A stretch of 64,000 nucleotides of DNA from Aquimarina spongiae (GTDB taxonomy: Bacteria > Bacteroidota > Bacteroidia > Flavobacteriales > Flavobacteriaceae). Position numbers and translations under genes: made by a program. The stretch spans positions 1 through 64,000 of the forward strand of contig NZ_FQYP01000005.1 in NCBI RefSeq assembly GCF_900141785.1, written 5' to 3'. The notes under the pieces were generated by a model. The model had not been told where the DNA came from. It saw only the letters and a list, made by a program, of their open reading frames with translations, and did not search any database. Shown here piece by piece: positions 1 through 8,695 of the stretch (its first letter is position 1; every line of letters starts with the position of its first letter).

Positions 1-62
1 TAGGCTATAGGTGTAAAGGCAGTAATGTCATAGCCGAGTAGTACTAATAACCCGTAGGCTTA
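1..62 (+). rRNA. 23S ribosomal RNA, 3' end (partial)
   Basis: The first ~60 bases carry the conserved tail of bacterial 23S rRNA: the sequence around CCGAGTAGTACTAATAACCC is the familiar 3' terminal region. The rest of the gene lies left of the window. The exact 3' end was not determined, because the pairing partner at the 5' end of the 23S is not in view. It is followed on the same strand by 5S rRNA, the usual 16S-23S-5S order. Confidence 0.9.
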
Positions 63-72
63 TGTCGCGATC

Positions 73-94
73 TTCCCGGTTGCAAAACCGGGAG
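73..94 (+). other. 23S-5S spacer hairpin with GCAA tetraloop
   Basis: TCCCGGTT (74-81) pairs perfectly with AACCGGGA (86-93) around a GCAA loop, a stable GNRA-type tetraloop. It sits just after the 23S tail and ~90 nt before 5S. It probably belongs to the rRNA precursor as a processing or folding element. No U-tract follows, so it is not a terminator. Confidence 0.5.
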
Positions 95-182
95 GGCGGT
101 TTGCTTTGATGCATTAGTTTATCGTTTATGTTTTTCTAAATCAATATGTTAACTTATTATAGCTTAAAAGTGCTAAAAACTT

Positions 183-291
183 AAGGTGGTTATAGCAACG
201 GGGCTCACCTCTTACCATTCCGAACAGAGTAGTTAAGCCCGTTAGCGCCAATGGTACTACAATCGTGGGAGAGTAGGTCGCCGCCTTCTTT
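183..291 (+). rRNA. rrf: 5S ribosomal RNA
   Basis: About 109 nt with the typical 5S landmarks: AAGGTGG at the 5' end pairing with the CCGCCTT region at the 3' end (stem I), the CCATTCCGAAC loop B/C block near 217-227, and GGGAGAGTAGGTCG near the 3' end. It lies about 120 nt after the 23S tail and directly before a strong intrinsic terminator, so it is the last gene of this rRNA operon. Ends are estimated from stem I and may be off by a few bases. Confidence 0.93.
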
Positions 292-292
292 G

Positions 293-325
293 AAAACCCT
301 CATCATAATCGATGAGGGTTTTTTG
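293..325 (+). terminator. Intrinsic terminator of the rRNA operon
   Basis: AAAACCCTCATC (293-304) and GATGAGGGTTTT (311-322) form a perfect 12-bp stem with a six-base loop, running into a T-tract (319-324). It lies immediately after 5S rRNA and ends the rRNA operon. Confidence 0.9.
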
Positions 326-370
326 TTGGAATAAAGTTTGTTACCTTTAGATAAGTGAACAAATATCGAT

Positions 371-1216
371 ATGAACTCTTTTATAGCAAATAGATTATTA
401 TCCAATATCCATTCTAAATCGGGAAAAGAAACAAGATTGCTATCCTTGATATGTGCTACGACCGTTTTTCTTTTGCTCATCTTTTTTCAACCATTACATT
501 ATAGATATCAATCTTTGGGGAGAGTTTTTGGGGATGCATTACTCACGGGTGGATTGGTAGTAATGATTACATTTATCTCTAGAAAAATAGTGGTCTTTCT
601 ATTTCAACCAGATGCTAAACGCATATATAGTTACGGTATGCAGATCATATTGGATGTGGTACTGTTTTTACTGTTAACTTTTTTGGTTAACCTAATTTCT
701 GGTGGATTTCAGAATATCACTTATACCAAATGGTTAGGGTTAACCATTAAGTATGTCTTTATTTTTGAAGCTTTCTTAATCCCTCTTTCAATACTCCTAA
801 ACCATTATTTTGTTCTTTCATCACAAAATGCTGTAGTATTTCAGAAAGAAGAGGAATTAAAGTTGTGCTCTTCGAAATTATGTTTGAGATCCATCTCTAA
901 GAAAGAACAATTAGAAGTATTTCCCGAAGATCTGATCATGATAAAAAGTGACGGAAATTATTTGGAGGTTTATTATTTTCAAAATGAAAAAATAAGATTT
1001 ATGTTATTGAGAAATACAATTACTGCTATAGAAAATCATACAAAGAAATATCCTTTTTTGTTAAGGTGTCATCGCTCGTATCTAATCAATACAAATAAAA
1101 TTGAGAATATAAAAGGAAATACTCGAGGCTATATAATTAACCTAGCAGGAATTGAATATAAGGTCCCTGTTTCTAGATCTAAAATAACTTCTTTTAAAGC
1201 ATTTCTTAAAACTTAG
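371..1216 (+). CDS. Membrane-anchored LytTR-family DNA-binding protein
   Basis: A 281-residue protein with two parts. Residues ~22-150 contain four hydrophobic segments (about 23-42, 55-75, 90-110, 125-147), so the N-terminal half is a four-helix membrane module. Residues ~178-280 match a LytTR DNA-binding domain: EDLIMIKSDGNYLEVYY, then FLLRCHRSYLINTNKI and a final strand with KVPVSRSK, all family hallmarks. There is no receiver domain, so this is not a classical response regulator; it looks like a one-component regulator that binds DNA from the membrane. It is transcribed alone, just downstream of the rRNA operon terminator. A weak promoter-like pair (TTTG 322-325, TACCTTTA 342-349) precedes it. 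The signal sensed and the targets are unknown. Confidence 0.82.
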   Translation: MNSFIANRLLSNIHSKSGKETRLLSLICATTVFLLLIFFQPLHYRYQSLGRVFGDALLTGGLVVMITFISRKIVVFLFQPDAKRIYSYGMQIILDVVLFLLLTFLVNLISGGFQNITYTKWLGLTIKYVFIFEAFLIPLSILLNHYFVLSSQNAVVFQKEEELKLCSSKLCLRSISKKEQLEVFPEDLIMIKSDGNYLEVYYFQNEKIRFMLLRNTITAIENHTKKYPFLLRCHRSYLINTNKIENIKGNTRGYIINLAGIEYKVPVSRSKITSFKAFLKT

Positions 1217-1332
1217 TGAGGAATTTCATCAAACAAACGTTCCATTTCATCACAAATCATTCCTGTCGATCCCATAAATTAGATTCTTATCTTTTTTGAA
1301 GATTGTTTTGTAATCAGTTATTCAGAATAGTT

Positions 1333-1938
1333 ATGAAATACTTTAGATTACACAACATCAGCAGATATATGGTATGTTTCCTTCTTATAAGTTGTGGGGC
1401 TTCAAAATCGGATAATTTATTGAACGCTCCGGAAACCTGGAGAAAAGAAGTATTGGAGTTTCCTTTGCTTTTTGCAAAATCATTACCTTATACCGGAGAA
1501 GAGCATATACGTTTTGCGGAAGGATGGGGAGAGCCAGAAAACGAAGAGTATTTCAGTTACGTTTTTGTATGGATTCTGGAAGAGGATCCAAATCTTGATG
1601 CTATAAAAATAACATCCGATATGGAAGCGTATTTTACAGGATTAATGAAAATGGGATTGCTAAGCAAACTCAGATTTTTTAAAAAGTTACCAAAAACCAA
1701 AGCCGCCTTTGTTTCATCTGGATCTGGGAATAAAAGATTTGAAGGAAGCATCGATGTTTATGATGCATTTTTTGCAAAAGAAACTATACGACTACATGTA
1801 AAAGTTTCTTCTTCATATTGTACAATACTAGAAAAACATCTGGTGTACTTTCGTTTATCCCCAAAAGCTTTTTCCAATGTTATTTGGACTGACCTAGAAG
1901 AAGTCACTATGAAACCTACGTGTAGTACTCAAAATTGA
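1333..1938 (+). CDS. Hypothetical lipoprotein
   Basis: About 201 residues from the ATG at 1333. An upstream in-frame start at 1303 would place a polar stretch before the signal sequence, so 1333 is preferred. The N-terminus is a lipoprotein signal: a basic start, a hydrophobic core and a lipobox ending LISCG, with Cys near residue 17. The mature part is rich in aromatic and acidic residues and has no motif I recognise. It follows the LytTR gene by about 115 nt and could be cotranscribed. Predicted location is the periplasmic face of a membrane. Function unknown. Confidence 0.62.
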   Translation: MKYFRLHNISRYMVCFLLISCGASKSDNLLNAPETWRKEVLEFPLLFAKSLPYTGEEHIRFAEGWGEPENEEYFSYVFVWILEEDPNLDAIKITSDMEAYFTGLMKMGLLSKLRFFKKLPKTKAAFVSSGSGNKRFEGSIDVYDAFFAKETIRLHVKVSSSYCTILEKHLVYFRLSPKAFSNVIWTDLEEVTMKPTCSTQN

Positions 1939-2012
1939 GCATAGTTATATCTACAATATTCATATTTTACAGTACTAAAATATGATAGCAGTTGATTCCT
2001 GTTTTTTTATGA

Positions 2013-2579
2013 TCAATCCTGATTCCAGAGAATAGCATCTAATATAGTTAATACACCTATAGTGACACTCCCTGCAATCTCCATATTATTTTGATTTTTT
2101 TGTATCCGACGATCTTCTCTTACACGATCAATAAAGGACATATCTTCGCCATAACCATAGTGGTAAAGAAACTCATCATCAATATTTATTTTTACTGCAA
2201 TAGCTTCAAAATATTTAGACGCGTATACCTCCTCTATATGTACATCTGGACCAAAATATCCTTGTACTCTATCTGTATATCCAGATTTGATAAATAGCAA
2301 GGCATTAGCACAGTTTTCCCATGCTTGATATTGTAAATGATCTAATACTTCTTCGTACGAAGCAAACTCATGTCCTTGTGCTTCTACCAGGCCAACTTTT
2401 TCATATGAGAATGGTATTTGTTCATCTTCAAAAAATAAATACATTGAAGAGGGAGGATTTGCACATGTACTGGTATTAATTTTTGTGTATTGACTTGCAG
2501 TAAATTCCCCATAAGTAAAACAGCCTTGAAGCATAATACTTGTGCCTACCAATAGAATTGCTAGAAGGATTCTTTTCAT
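2013..2579 (-). CDS. Hypothetical lipoprotein
   Basis: 188 residues, starting MKRILLAILLVGTSIMLQGC: a lipoprotein signal peptide with lipobox LQGC, Cys at 20. The mature region is acidic, with many Tyr/Glu residues and a short hydrophobic C-terminal stretch (IAGSVTIGVLTILDAILW) that may contact the membrane. It lies convergent to the previous lipoprotein gene and downstream of dnaE on the same strand, separated by ~110 nt. No family recognised. Confidence 0.62.
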   Translation of the reverse strand: MKRILLAILLVGTSIMLQGCFTYGEFTASQYTKINTSTCANPPSSMYLFFEDEQIPFSYEKVGLVEAQGHEFASYEEVLDHLQYQAWENCANALLFIKSGYTDRVQGYFGPDVHIEEVYASKYFEAIAVKINIDDEFLYHYGYGEDMSFIDRVREDRRIQKNQNNMEIAGSVTIGVLTILDAILWNQD

Positions 2580-2691
2580 TAGTTATAGTCTTTTGATGAT
2601 AGTTACCTTGTTATTTCTGTTGATTTAGGTATCAAACAATATGCCGAACAGTTATAATGTGCTAAAAGTGAGTTTAAAACTGAGAAAATGT

Positions 2692-5652
2692 TTAACTATA
2701 CCTTGGGTCTTGTATATAATCTTGCTTCACAATTTTGATGATTTCTATACTTAAGAAGCCGAACTCTTCAACCACCTTACCATACATTCTATAAATACCT
2801 TTTCCTTTTAGCCTATATTTTTCTTGTACTGGAGGGAATAATACGGTATCGAATACGTCTCCATACTGGTCTAAAAATGTACCAAATGACATTCGCTTCC
2901 CGTTATGAGTTCTTGTATTTTTCATAGCAATAAGGTATCCGTAGATGTCAATTTTTTTATTTAGATACTCCTTTAATTGAAGCGCACGATTTTTATTTGC
3001 TGGGGGAGATGCCAATATGGGATAATATCCGCATACGGGAAAACCAAAGGATTCTATTTGCTCAAAAGCCATTTCTAATGACGACGTTATTAATTCGGGC
3101 AATTCATATTTAGTCCTTTTTTCATGAAATAGGAGTTGTTGGTTGGTATATGGAGTAGGTGTATGGTTGAGTTTGAAATGAGCTTCCCATAACAATTCGT
3201 GTTTGTTTTTTTGTGTAAATCTAAAAGCGTCAATTTTAATGAGAATACTCATTTGTTCGATGCCAATAGGTACGCGATCAATAAAATCGTCTAAACTAGA
3301 GTAGGAACCTTCTTTATTTCGATCCATCAAGATGGTTTCTATTGTTTTATGATCCAGGTCTCTTAAAATCATTAGTCCCAGAAAAATAGTTTTTCCTTTT
3401 AAGATATGTTCGTAATTACTGGTGTTTATACAAGGAGTCAACACGATAGCTCCTAGTTGCATTGCTTCATGTAGGTATACTTCTGGGCGATAGAATCCAC
3501 CACCATTATTCAGTGTAGCAACCAAATATTCTATTGGGAAATAGGCTTTCAAAAACAGGCTTTGGTAACTTTCTACAGCATATGATGCCGAGTGACCTTT
3601 TGGGAAAGCGTATCCTGCAAAACTAGAGACCTGATTCCATATTTCGAAAATTAGAGATTCTGCATACCCTTCGGCTCTACAATTGGAGATAAACTTGTCT
3701 TGAACCTCTTTAAACTCTTTTCGGGATCTAAACTTTCCACTCATTCCTCGGCGCAACACATCAGCTTCATCAAGAGTGAGCTTTGCAAAAAAATGAGCTA
3801 CTTTGATCACATCTTCCTGATATACCATAATGCCATAAGTGTCTTCCATTAGATCCAACATGATGGGATGAGAGTTTTTTCTTCTTTCTACATCATGTTC
3901 CCGTAGGATATACTCTCGCATCATGCCGCTTTTTGCTACTCCGGGACGGATAATAGAACTGGCAGCAACCAGACCTAAGTAATTATCGGTTTTTAATTTG
4001 CTTAGTAGCATCCGCATTGCTGGGGACTCTACATAAAAACAGGCAAGGCATTTGGCCTCTTTTATCAGTGTATTAATATTAGGGTCTTCTTTAAATCTTT
4101 TGATATCATGAATGTCAAAATCTGCTTTTTCAGGTTGATTATATGCTATAATTTTGATCGCTTCTTTGATTTTTGCTAACCCACGCTGGCCTAGAATATC
4201 ATATTTGTATAAACCAAGGTCCTCGGCAATGATCATGTCGAATTGTACAGTAGGGAATCCTTTTGGAGGTAGATCGGTAGCAGAATAATAGTGCAATGGT
4301 TGTTCGCTGATTAAGATGCCGCTAGCATGAATACTGATGTAATTTGGCATGCCCTGGATAAGTTGACTATAGATAACTACCAGTTTATGGATATGATCCA
4401 GACTATTGTAGTTGTAATCCCCTTCACTAAGTTTATCAATCTCAAATTTGGGCAACCCAAATACTTTTCCGATTTCTCGTACAGCGCCCTTATAATGAAA
4501 GGTAACATAGGCTCCTAGTAATGCTACATTTTTGAATTCTTCAAAAATAAATCGTGTAACATCTTGTCGGTCTCTCCATGAAAAATCTACGTCAAAATCA
4601 GGAGGGCTGGTGCGATGTGTGTTGATAAATCGTTCAAAATAAAGATCTAATTCTATAGGATCTACGTCGGTAATACGTAATAGATAAGCTACGATACTGT
4701 TGGCACCACTACCACGACCTACATAATAATATCCTTGTTCTCGTGCATAATTAATAATCCTCCAGTTGATCAAAAAGTAAGCAACAAAGTTCATTTTGAT
4801 GATTAGAGCTAATTCTTTTTCGAGACGATCAGTAACATCTTGTGTAACTGTTTTGTATCGATAGGGGAGACCTTCTTGGCAAAGTTTTCGCAATAGTTTG
4901 TTGTCTTCTTCTATCGTTCCTGTATATGTTTTTTGGTTGAGAGAGGGTTTGTTTTTTGAAAAATCAAAATCTATAGTACATTCTTTGAGAAGGTGTTCAG
5001 TATTGTGATTGATGAAATCAAATTCTGAAAAATGTTCTTTTATGCTATTTACAGGAATCATCTGTTCAGAAAAAGAAGCTTGTTGTTCTATAGGTAAGCG
5101 ACTGAGTAAAATATTGTTATCTATGGCTCGAAGTAAACGATGCGTATTGAAGTCTTTTTTATTCCTGAAGGTAACAGGTTGAAGAATGACCAGTTTTTCT
5201 TTGAGGTGTACATATTTTGAAAATCGAAGTTTTGGGATTTCTTTGATAGAGACACCAATAAATTCGTTGGATTCAAATTCGGTTTTATGTATTGCAATTA
5301 CTTGTTCTAGTGGATAGATAACAAATGCATGTTTGAAATGAGGTGCCAGAACGGGTAAATCAATTTTTTGGTGAGCATGAAATGATAAGAAATCATTAAG
5401 CTCTTTGTATCCTTCATTATTTTTGGCTAATGCTACATACAACGGTTGGTGGTTATTTCTGAAGTCGATACCAACGATAGGTTTTATTGCATACTCTCTG
5501 GCTTTTCTTACAAAATTTAGGCAAGCCGAAGTGTTGTTGATATCGGTTAAGGCCAGAGACTCTACATGGTTTTTTTTAGCCAATTCTAATAGCTCTATTT
5601 CGGAAAAGGTTCCGTAGCGTAAACTGTAATATGAATGGCAATTGAGATACAT
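2692..5652 (-). CDS. DNA polymerase III alpha subunit-like polymerase (DnaE2/ImuC type)
   Basis: 986 residues, shorter than a replicative DnaE (about 1100-1500). Order: N-terminal PHP domain (~1-200), C-family polymerase palm/fingers (~280-750), C-terminal OB-like region (~880-970). The palm shows VGRGSGANS (311-319) and PDFDVDF (351-357), with D352 and D354 as the catalytic metal-binding pair. The PHP domain is degenerate: NCH at 4-6 replaces the usual HxH and TDI replaces TDH, so proofreading by PHP is unlikely. A QQLLF stretch in the C-terminal third resembles a beta-clamp-binding motif. It starts 17 nt after the Y-family polymerase gene and forms an operon with it. Size and partner point to an accessory, error-prone translesion polymerase rather than the replicative one; the latter is an inference. 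Confidence 0.85.
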   Translation of the reverse strand: MYLNCHSYYSLRYGTFSEIELLELAKKNHVESLALTDINNTSACLNFVRKAREYAIKPIVGIDFRNNHQPLYVALAKNNEGYKELNDFLSFHAHQKIDLPVLAPHFKHAFVIYPLEQVIAIHKTEFESNEFIGVSIKEIPKLRFSKYVHLKEKLVILQPVTFRNKKDFNTHRLLRAIDNNILLSRLPIEQQASFSEQMIPVNSIKEHFSEFDFINHNTEHLLKECTIDFDFSKNKPSLNQKTYTGTIEEDNKLLRKLCQEGLPYRYKTVTQDVTDRLEKELALIIKMNFVAYFLINWRIINYAREQGYYYVGRGSGANSIVAYLLRITDVDPIELDLYFERFINTHRTSPPDFDVDFSWRDRQDVTRFIFEEFKNVALLGAYVTFHYKGAVREIGKVFGLPKFEIDKLSEGDYNYNSLDHIHKLVVIYSQLIQGMPNYISIHASGILISEQPLHYYSATDLPPKGFPTVQFDMIIAEDLGLYKYDILGQRGLAKIKEAIKIIAYNQPEKADFDIHDIKRFKEDPNINTLIKEAKCLACFYVESPAMRMLLSKLKTDNYLGLVAASSIIRPGVAKSGMMREYILREHDVERRKNSHPIMLDLMEDTYGIMVYQEDVIKVAHFFAKLTLDEADVLRRGMSGKFRSRKEFKEVQDKFISNCRAEGYAESLIFEIWNQVSSFAGYAFPKGHSASYAVESYQSLFLKAYFPIEYLVATLNNGGGFYRPEVYLHEAMQLGAIVLTPCINTSNYEHILKGKTIFLGLMILRDLDHKTIETILMDRNKEGSYSSLDDFIDRVPIGIEQMSILIKIDAFRFTQKNKHELLWEAHFKLNHTPTPYTNQQLLFHEKRTKYELPELITSSLEMAFEQIESFGFPVCGYYPILASPPANKNRALQLKEYLNKKIDIYGYLIAMKNTRTHNGKRMSFGTFLDQYGDVFDTVLFPPVQEKYRLKGKGIYRMYGKVVEEFGFLSIEIIKIVKQDYIQDPRYS

Positions 5653-5669
5653 TACCGATATTATTTTGA

Positions 5670-6881
5670 CTATTGTTTTCTATGGGCCAATACAACAGGA
5701 GGTTGCCCATTAAAAGGATTGTGCATTCTCCCGATAGTAGAAGCCCCCATAGCAGCCGCCCTGATGACACTTCGATCCCCGTATCGAATTCTTATGTCAT
5801 CAAGGGCTTGATATAAATTGAGCTGCTTTTCATTGTCCTCAAAAAGATTAATCTGATAATTACCACTGACTAAATGGCTAAATCGAATCCCTATTAATCG
5901 TACCAATAATCGTTTTTGGTACAACTTTTCAAACAGTTCCAAAATTTTAGGTATAAGAATATGGTCTGCGCTGGTGTATGGTATTTTGAGTTGTTTGGAA
6001 TAGGTGTTAAAATCAGAATATCTCACTTTTACAGCAATGCACGCTGTAAGCTTATCTCCTCTTCGCAATTGAAAAGCTAGGTTTTCGGTCATTGCGATCA
6101 GGATGTTTTTAAGTTTATATATATCGATGGTATCTCTATCAAAAGTTCGTTCTGTAGAAATTGATTTGCGTTCAGAAAACCCAATAACAGGAGTGTTATC
6201 GATACCATTGGCTCTTTTCCAGATGGTAAGACCATTAACTCCTAAAACACCTTTCATTACATCTGCAGGCATTTCTTGTACTGTTTTTACATAGCGAACA
6301 CCAAGATTTCGTAATGTATGATAGGTTTTATCTCCTACCATTGGGATTTTTTTAATAGATAATGGAGCGAGGAAAGGTTTTTCGGTCCCGAAATCTATCT
6401 TTAACTGGTTGTTGGGTTTGGCTTCATTAGTTGCCACTTTGGAAACTACTTTATTGACAGATAAACCAAATGATATGGGTAAGCCAGTTTCAGTAATTAC
6501 CTTTTGGCGTAACTCTGTTGCGTATTGATAGGCTCCAAAAAATTTATCCATTCCCGAGAGATCAGCATAAAACTCATCGATACTTGATTTTTCAAATACC
6601 GGAACTTTTTCTTTAATGATCTCTGTAACTACATCAGAGTATTTACTGTAGGTTCCGGCATTGCCTTTTATCACTACTGCTTCGGGACATAACTCTTTTG
6701 CAATTTTCATCGACATTCCTGAGTGTACACCATAAGCTCTTGTTTCGTAACTGCACGCGGCTACAACACCACGATCACTTGTACCACCCACCAACAAAGG
6801 TTTACTTTGAAGGGAAGTATCTATGAGCCGTTCTACCGACACATAAAAGGTATCTAAATCGAGATGTAATATTGTTCTCAA
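5670..6881 (-). CDS. dinB: Y-family DNA polymerase (DNA polymerase IV, DinB-like)
   Basis: 403 residues from a TTG start; no ATG precedes the family's first strand. Translesion polymerase with an intact active site: D8 in LHLDLD, and D102-E103 in SSIDEFYAD. The steric-gate position is Tyr13 (Phe in E. coli DinB). Palm/finger region ~1-230, little-finger domain ~240-345. QINLF (343-347) fits the beta-clamp-binding consensus, followed by a ~55-residue tail. Unlike ImuB proteins, which lose catalytic residues, this one should polymerise. It is the first gene of a two-gene cassette with the short DnaE 17 nt downstream. Two palindromes cover its promoter, suggesting damage-inducible repression. 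Confidence 0.9.
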   Translation of the reverse strand: MRTILHLDLDTFYVSVERLIDTSLQSKPLLVGGTSDRGVVAACSYETRAYGVHSGMSMKIAKELCPEAVVIKGNAGTYSKYSDVVTEIIKEKVPVFEKSSIDEFYADLSGMDKFFGAYQYATELRQKVITETGLPISFGLSVNKVVSKVATNEAKPNNQLKIDFGTEKPFLAPLSIKKIPMVGDKTYHTLRNLGVRYVKTVQEMPADVMKGVLGVNGLTIWKRANGIDNTPVIGFSERKSISTERTFDRDTIDIYKLKNILIAMTENLAFQLRRGDKLTACIAVKVRYSDFNTYSKQLKIPYTSADHILIPKILELFEKLYQKRLLVRLIGIRFSHLVSGNYQINLFEDNEKQLNLYQALDDIRIRYGDRSVIRAAAMGASTIGRMHNPFNGQPPVVLAHRKQ

Positions 6882-6890
6882 AACGCTGTA

Positions 6891-6930
6891 TTTGGAATAA
6901 TTCCAAAATTATGGAAAATTTCCAAACATA
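6891..6930 (-). promoter_or_regulatory. Promoter with two operator-like palindromes for the dinB-dnaE cassette
   Basis: On the minus strand TATGTTTG (6930-6923) is a perfect TAnnTTTG -7 box. Overlapping and following it are two near-identical perfect palindromes: TGGAAAATTTCCA (6912-6924) and TTTGGAATAATTCCAAA (6891-6907), centres 19 bp apart. The shared half-site is TGGAAW. Their position over the -7 box and the predicted transcription start is that of repressor operators. The repressor is not encoded nearby; a LexA-like protein is an inference. No clear -33 element was seen. Confidence 0.65.
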
Positions 6931-6972
6931 TTGATGTTATACCTGATTTTTTATTAACACCGTGACATAAAA

Positions 6973-7004
6973 AAAACGACATCCAGATGACCGGATGTCG
7001 TTTT
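6973..7004 (-). terminator. Intrinsic terminator of the coiled-coil protein gene
   Basis: AAAACGACATCC (6973-6984) pairs perfectly with GGATGTCGTTTT (6993-7004) over an 8-nt loop. On the minus strand the stem runs into a T-tract (plus-strand A run 6969-6976). It ends the gene at 7055-7876 and insulates the dinB promoter. Confidence 0.85.
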
Positions 7005-7054
7005 GTAAAAATTTTATTTTGGGGCTACAAAATAAAATTCAGCATTTGTTATCG

Positions 7055-7876
7055 TTAGTTCTCCAGGTTATAGCTAGCAAACTGTTGCATCGCTGTTTGG
7101 GTCAATTCTTTTGCTCTATTTACATAGAATGACTTTGTATCGTCTAAAGATTCGTTCTTTAATTCGTTTTCGCTTCTTAAATAATCTGATTGTGTTTCGA
7201 AACTAGACTCTTCGTTTAATACAACACTTAACTCTTGTAAAGCGCTCTCTAACTTCTTAAGTGCAGTTTCAGCTTTAGTCTTAACAATCGCTTGTTCTTT
7301 CAACTCAGCAGCGCGCTTTGCTTCAAGTTCAGCTTTCATTCTATTCTGCTCAGCAATTTGAGCCTCTAGTTTTTGTTGTTCTAATGCTAACTCACGACGT
7401 TGTGCTTCAAGCTCTTGCTGTTTTGCAGCCATTTCACTTTTCATCTCTGCAATTTCATTTTCCTCTTCTTCGATAGAAGCCTCATCTGTATATGCGTAAT
7501 CACCAGCATTCGCCTGGCAAGTAGTCAATATATCTAATAATTTTGGACTAGCGTCTTTTGCTCTTTTCGCAAAATATCTACTACGTTCGTAAGTATCCTG
7601 CTCTAAAGCACTTTGCATATCTACTCTTGCTTGATATGCAATTTCGTTTGCAGCCTTACATCCGCATTCTTCAGCTAATGCTTCTACTTTTTCGAATGCC
7701 TCAATAGCTTTGTCTGCATATTCTTGAGTGTGATATACATTATTTGCACCATGCGCTTTTTTACTATGCGAGTACGCATAACTAGCAGCTGTTAGGGCAT
7801 CATCATATATTTCCTGTGCATTAATCTGAAAAATAAAAAAAGATAATAATAAGGGAAGTGCAATTTTCTTCTTCAT
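7055..7876 (-). CDS. Secreted coiled-coil protein, function unknown
   Basis: 273 residues from the ATG at 7876, which opens a clean signal peptide (MKKKIALPLLLSFFIFQINA, cut before QE). A start at 7903 would add nine residues in front and is less likely. Mature region: helical part with conserved-looking Cys (EECGCKAA, TTCQAN), then a long charged coiled coil (~135-200, repeats of EAQ/EL/KAE), then a helical C-terminal part. Predicted periplasmic or surface-exposed. The gene stands alone with its own terminator. I do not recognise the family. Confidence 0.65.
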   Translation of the reverse strand: MKKKIALPLLLSFFIFQINAQEIYDDALTAASYAYSHSKKAHGANNVYHTQEYADKAIEAFEKVEALAEECGCKAANEIAYQARVDMQSALEQDTYERSRYFAKRAKDASPKLLDILTTCQANAGDYAYTDEASIEEEENEIAEMKSEMAAKQQELEAQRRELALEQQKLEAQIAEQNRMKAELEAKRAAELKEQAIVKTKAETALKKLESALQELSVVLNEESSFETQSDYLRSENELKNESLDDTKSFYVNRAKELTQTAMQQFASYNLEN

Positions 7877-8168
7877 AATGGGGGCTTTTAAATCACATAG
7901 CAATTATACAATATTTTTTAGGTAACATCCAAAAAAATCCGTCATTAATCGATAAAATGCGCATTTTATCTTGAATTTTACGGGTAAACCACATTTTTAG
8001 TGAAAAATATCCTACTGTCTTGGTAAGAATAGGGGGATTTAATAACATCGGACTGTCCTTAACAACGCAGATATTTCGGTAATATTTTAAAAAATGCATA
8101 AAAAATAAATTTTCTATTCTCCTGGTTTATCTTGTAAGTTAATTGTGTATCTTACGTCTATAAATTTT

Positions 8169-8678
8169 ATGAAAAGACAAATAATAGCATCAATTAATCA
8201 TAACCTTGGCAGAGCGATTGCTTTGTTAGACGTAATAGACTCCAAAACCTATCAAGATACTTCTATCGGTCCTTACTATTCTAGTATTGGTTCTCATATT
8301 AGACATACGCTAGATTTTTTTGATTGTATCATTAGTGGATTAGACACCAATGACATTGATCTTACAGCTAGAAAACGCGATGAAGTTATCTCTACAGATA
8401 AGGACGCTGCAAAAGATCATATCTATAAAATTCAGGAGACACTAACCTCATATACTGATGTAAATACAGATTACCTAATCCATGTTACAGATAATATGGG
8501 GCAAGGAAAAATTACTGTTAATTATACGCTGGAGAGTATTTTGGCTCATGCCAATAGTCATGCTATTCACCATTATGCTACTATAGGGTATATGCTAGAA
8601 CAATTGGGGGTATCTATCAAAATTCCTGGTTTTGGTTATAACCCTACTACGCCTGTAAATAAAAGAGAAGGAATTTAA
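8169..8678 (+). CDS. DinB-fold (YfiT/DinB superfamily) metal-binding protein
   Basis: 169 residues from the ATG at 8169; an in-frame GTG at 8145 is possible but weaker. The four-helix DinB/YfiT bundle is shown by three histidine sites: GSHIRHTLDF near residue 42-51 and HANSHAIHHYA near 130-140, which together give the metal-binding triad of the superfamily. Members are putative metal-dependent enzymes, often thiol transferases; the substrate cannot be inferred. It is a single gene between a minus-strand coiled-coil gene and the minus-strand murQ operon. Not related to the DNA polymerase also called DinB. Confidence 0.75.
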   Translation: MKRQIIASINHNLGRAIALLDVIDSKTYQDTSIGPYYSSIGSHIRHTLDFFDCIISGLDTNDIDLTARKRDEVISTDKDAAKDHIYKIQETLTSYTDVNTDYLIHVTDNMGQGKITVNYTLESILAHANSHAIHHYATIGYMLEQLGVSIKIPGFGYNPTTPVNKREGI

Positions 8679-8695
8679 TTGTAATTGATATCCCT

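Noticed and set aside
205..480. 91-codon open frame on the minus strand across 5S rRNA and the terminator
   Set aside because: It runs antisense through 5S rRNA and its terminator and has no coding character.
7893..8099. 68-codon minus-strand frame upstream of the coiled-coil gene
   Set aside because: Low-complexity AT-rich sequence with no recognisable features; overlaps the probable promoter region of the gene at 7876.
8169..8678. Link between the DinB-fold protein and the DNA polymerase cassette
   Set aside because: The shared name is historical; the protein is a YfiT/DinB four-helix metal protein, on the other strand and separated by another gene.
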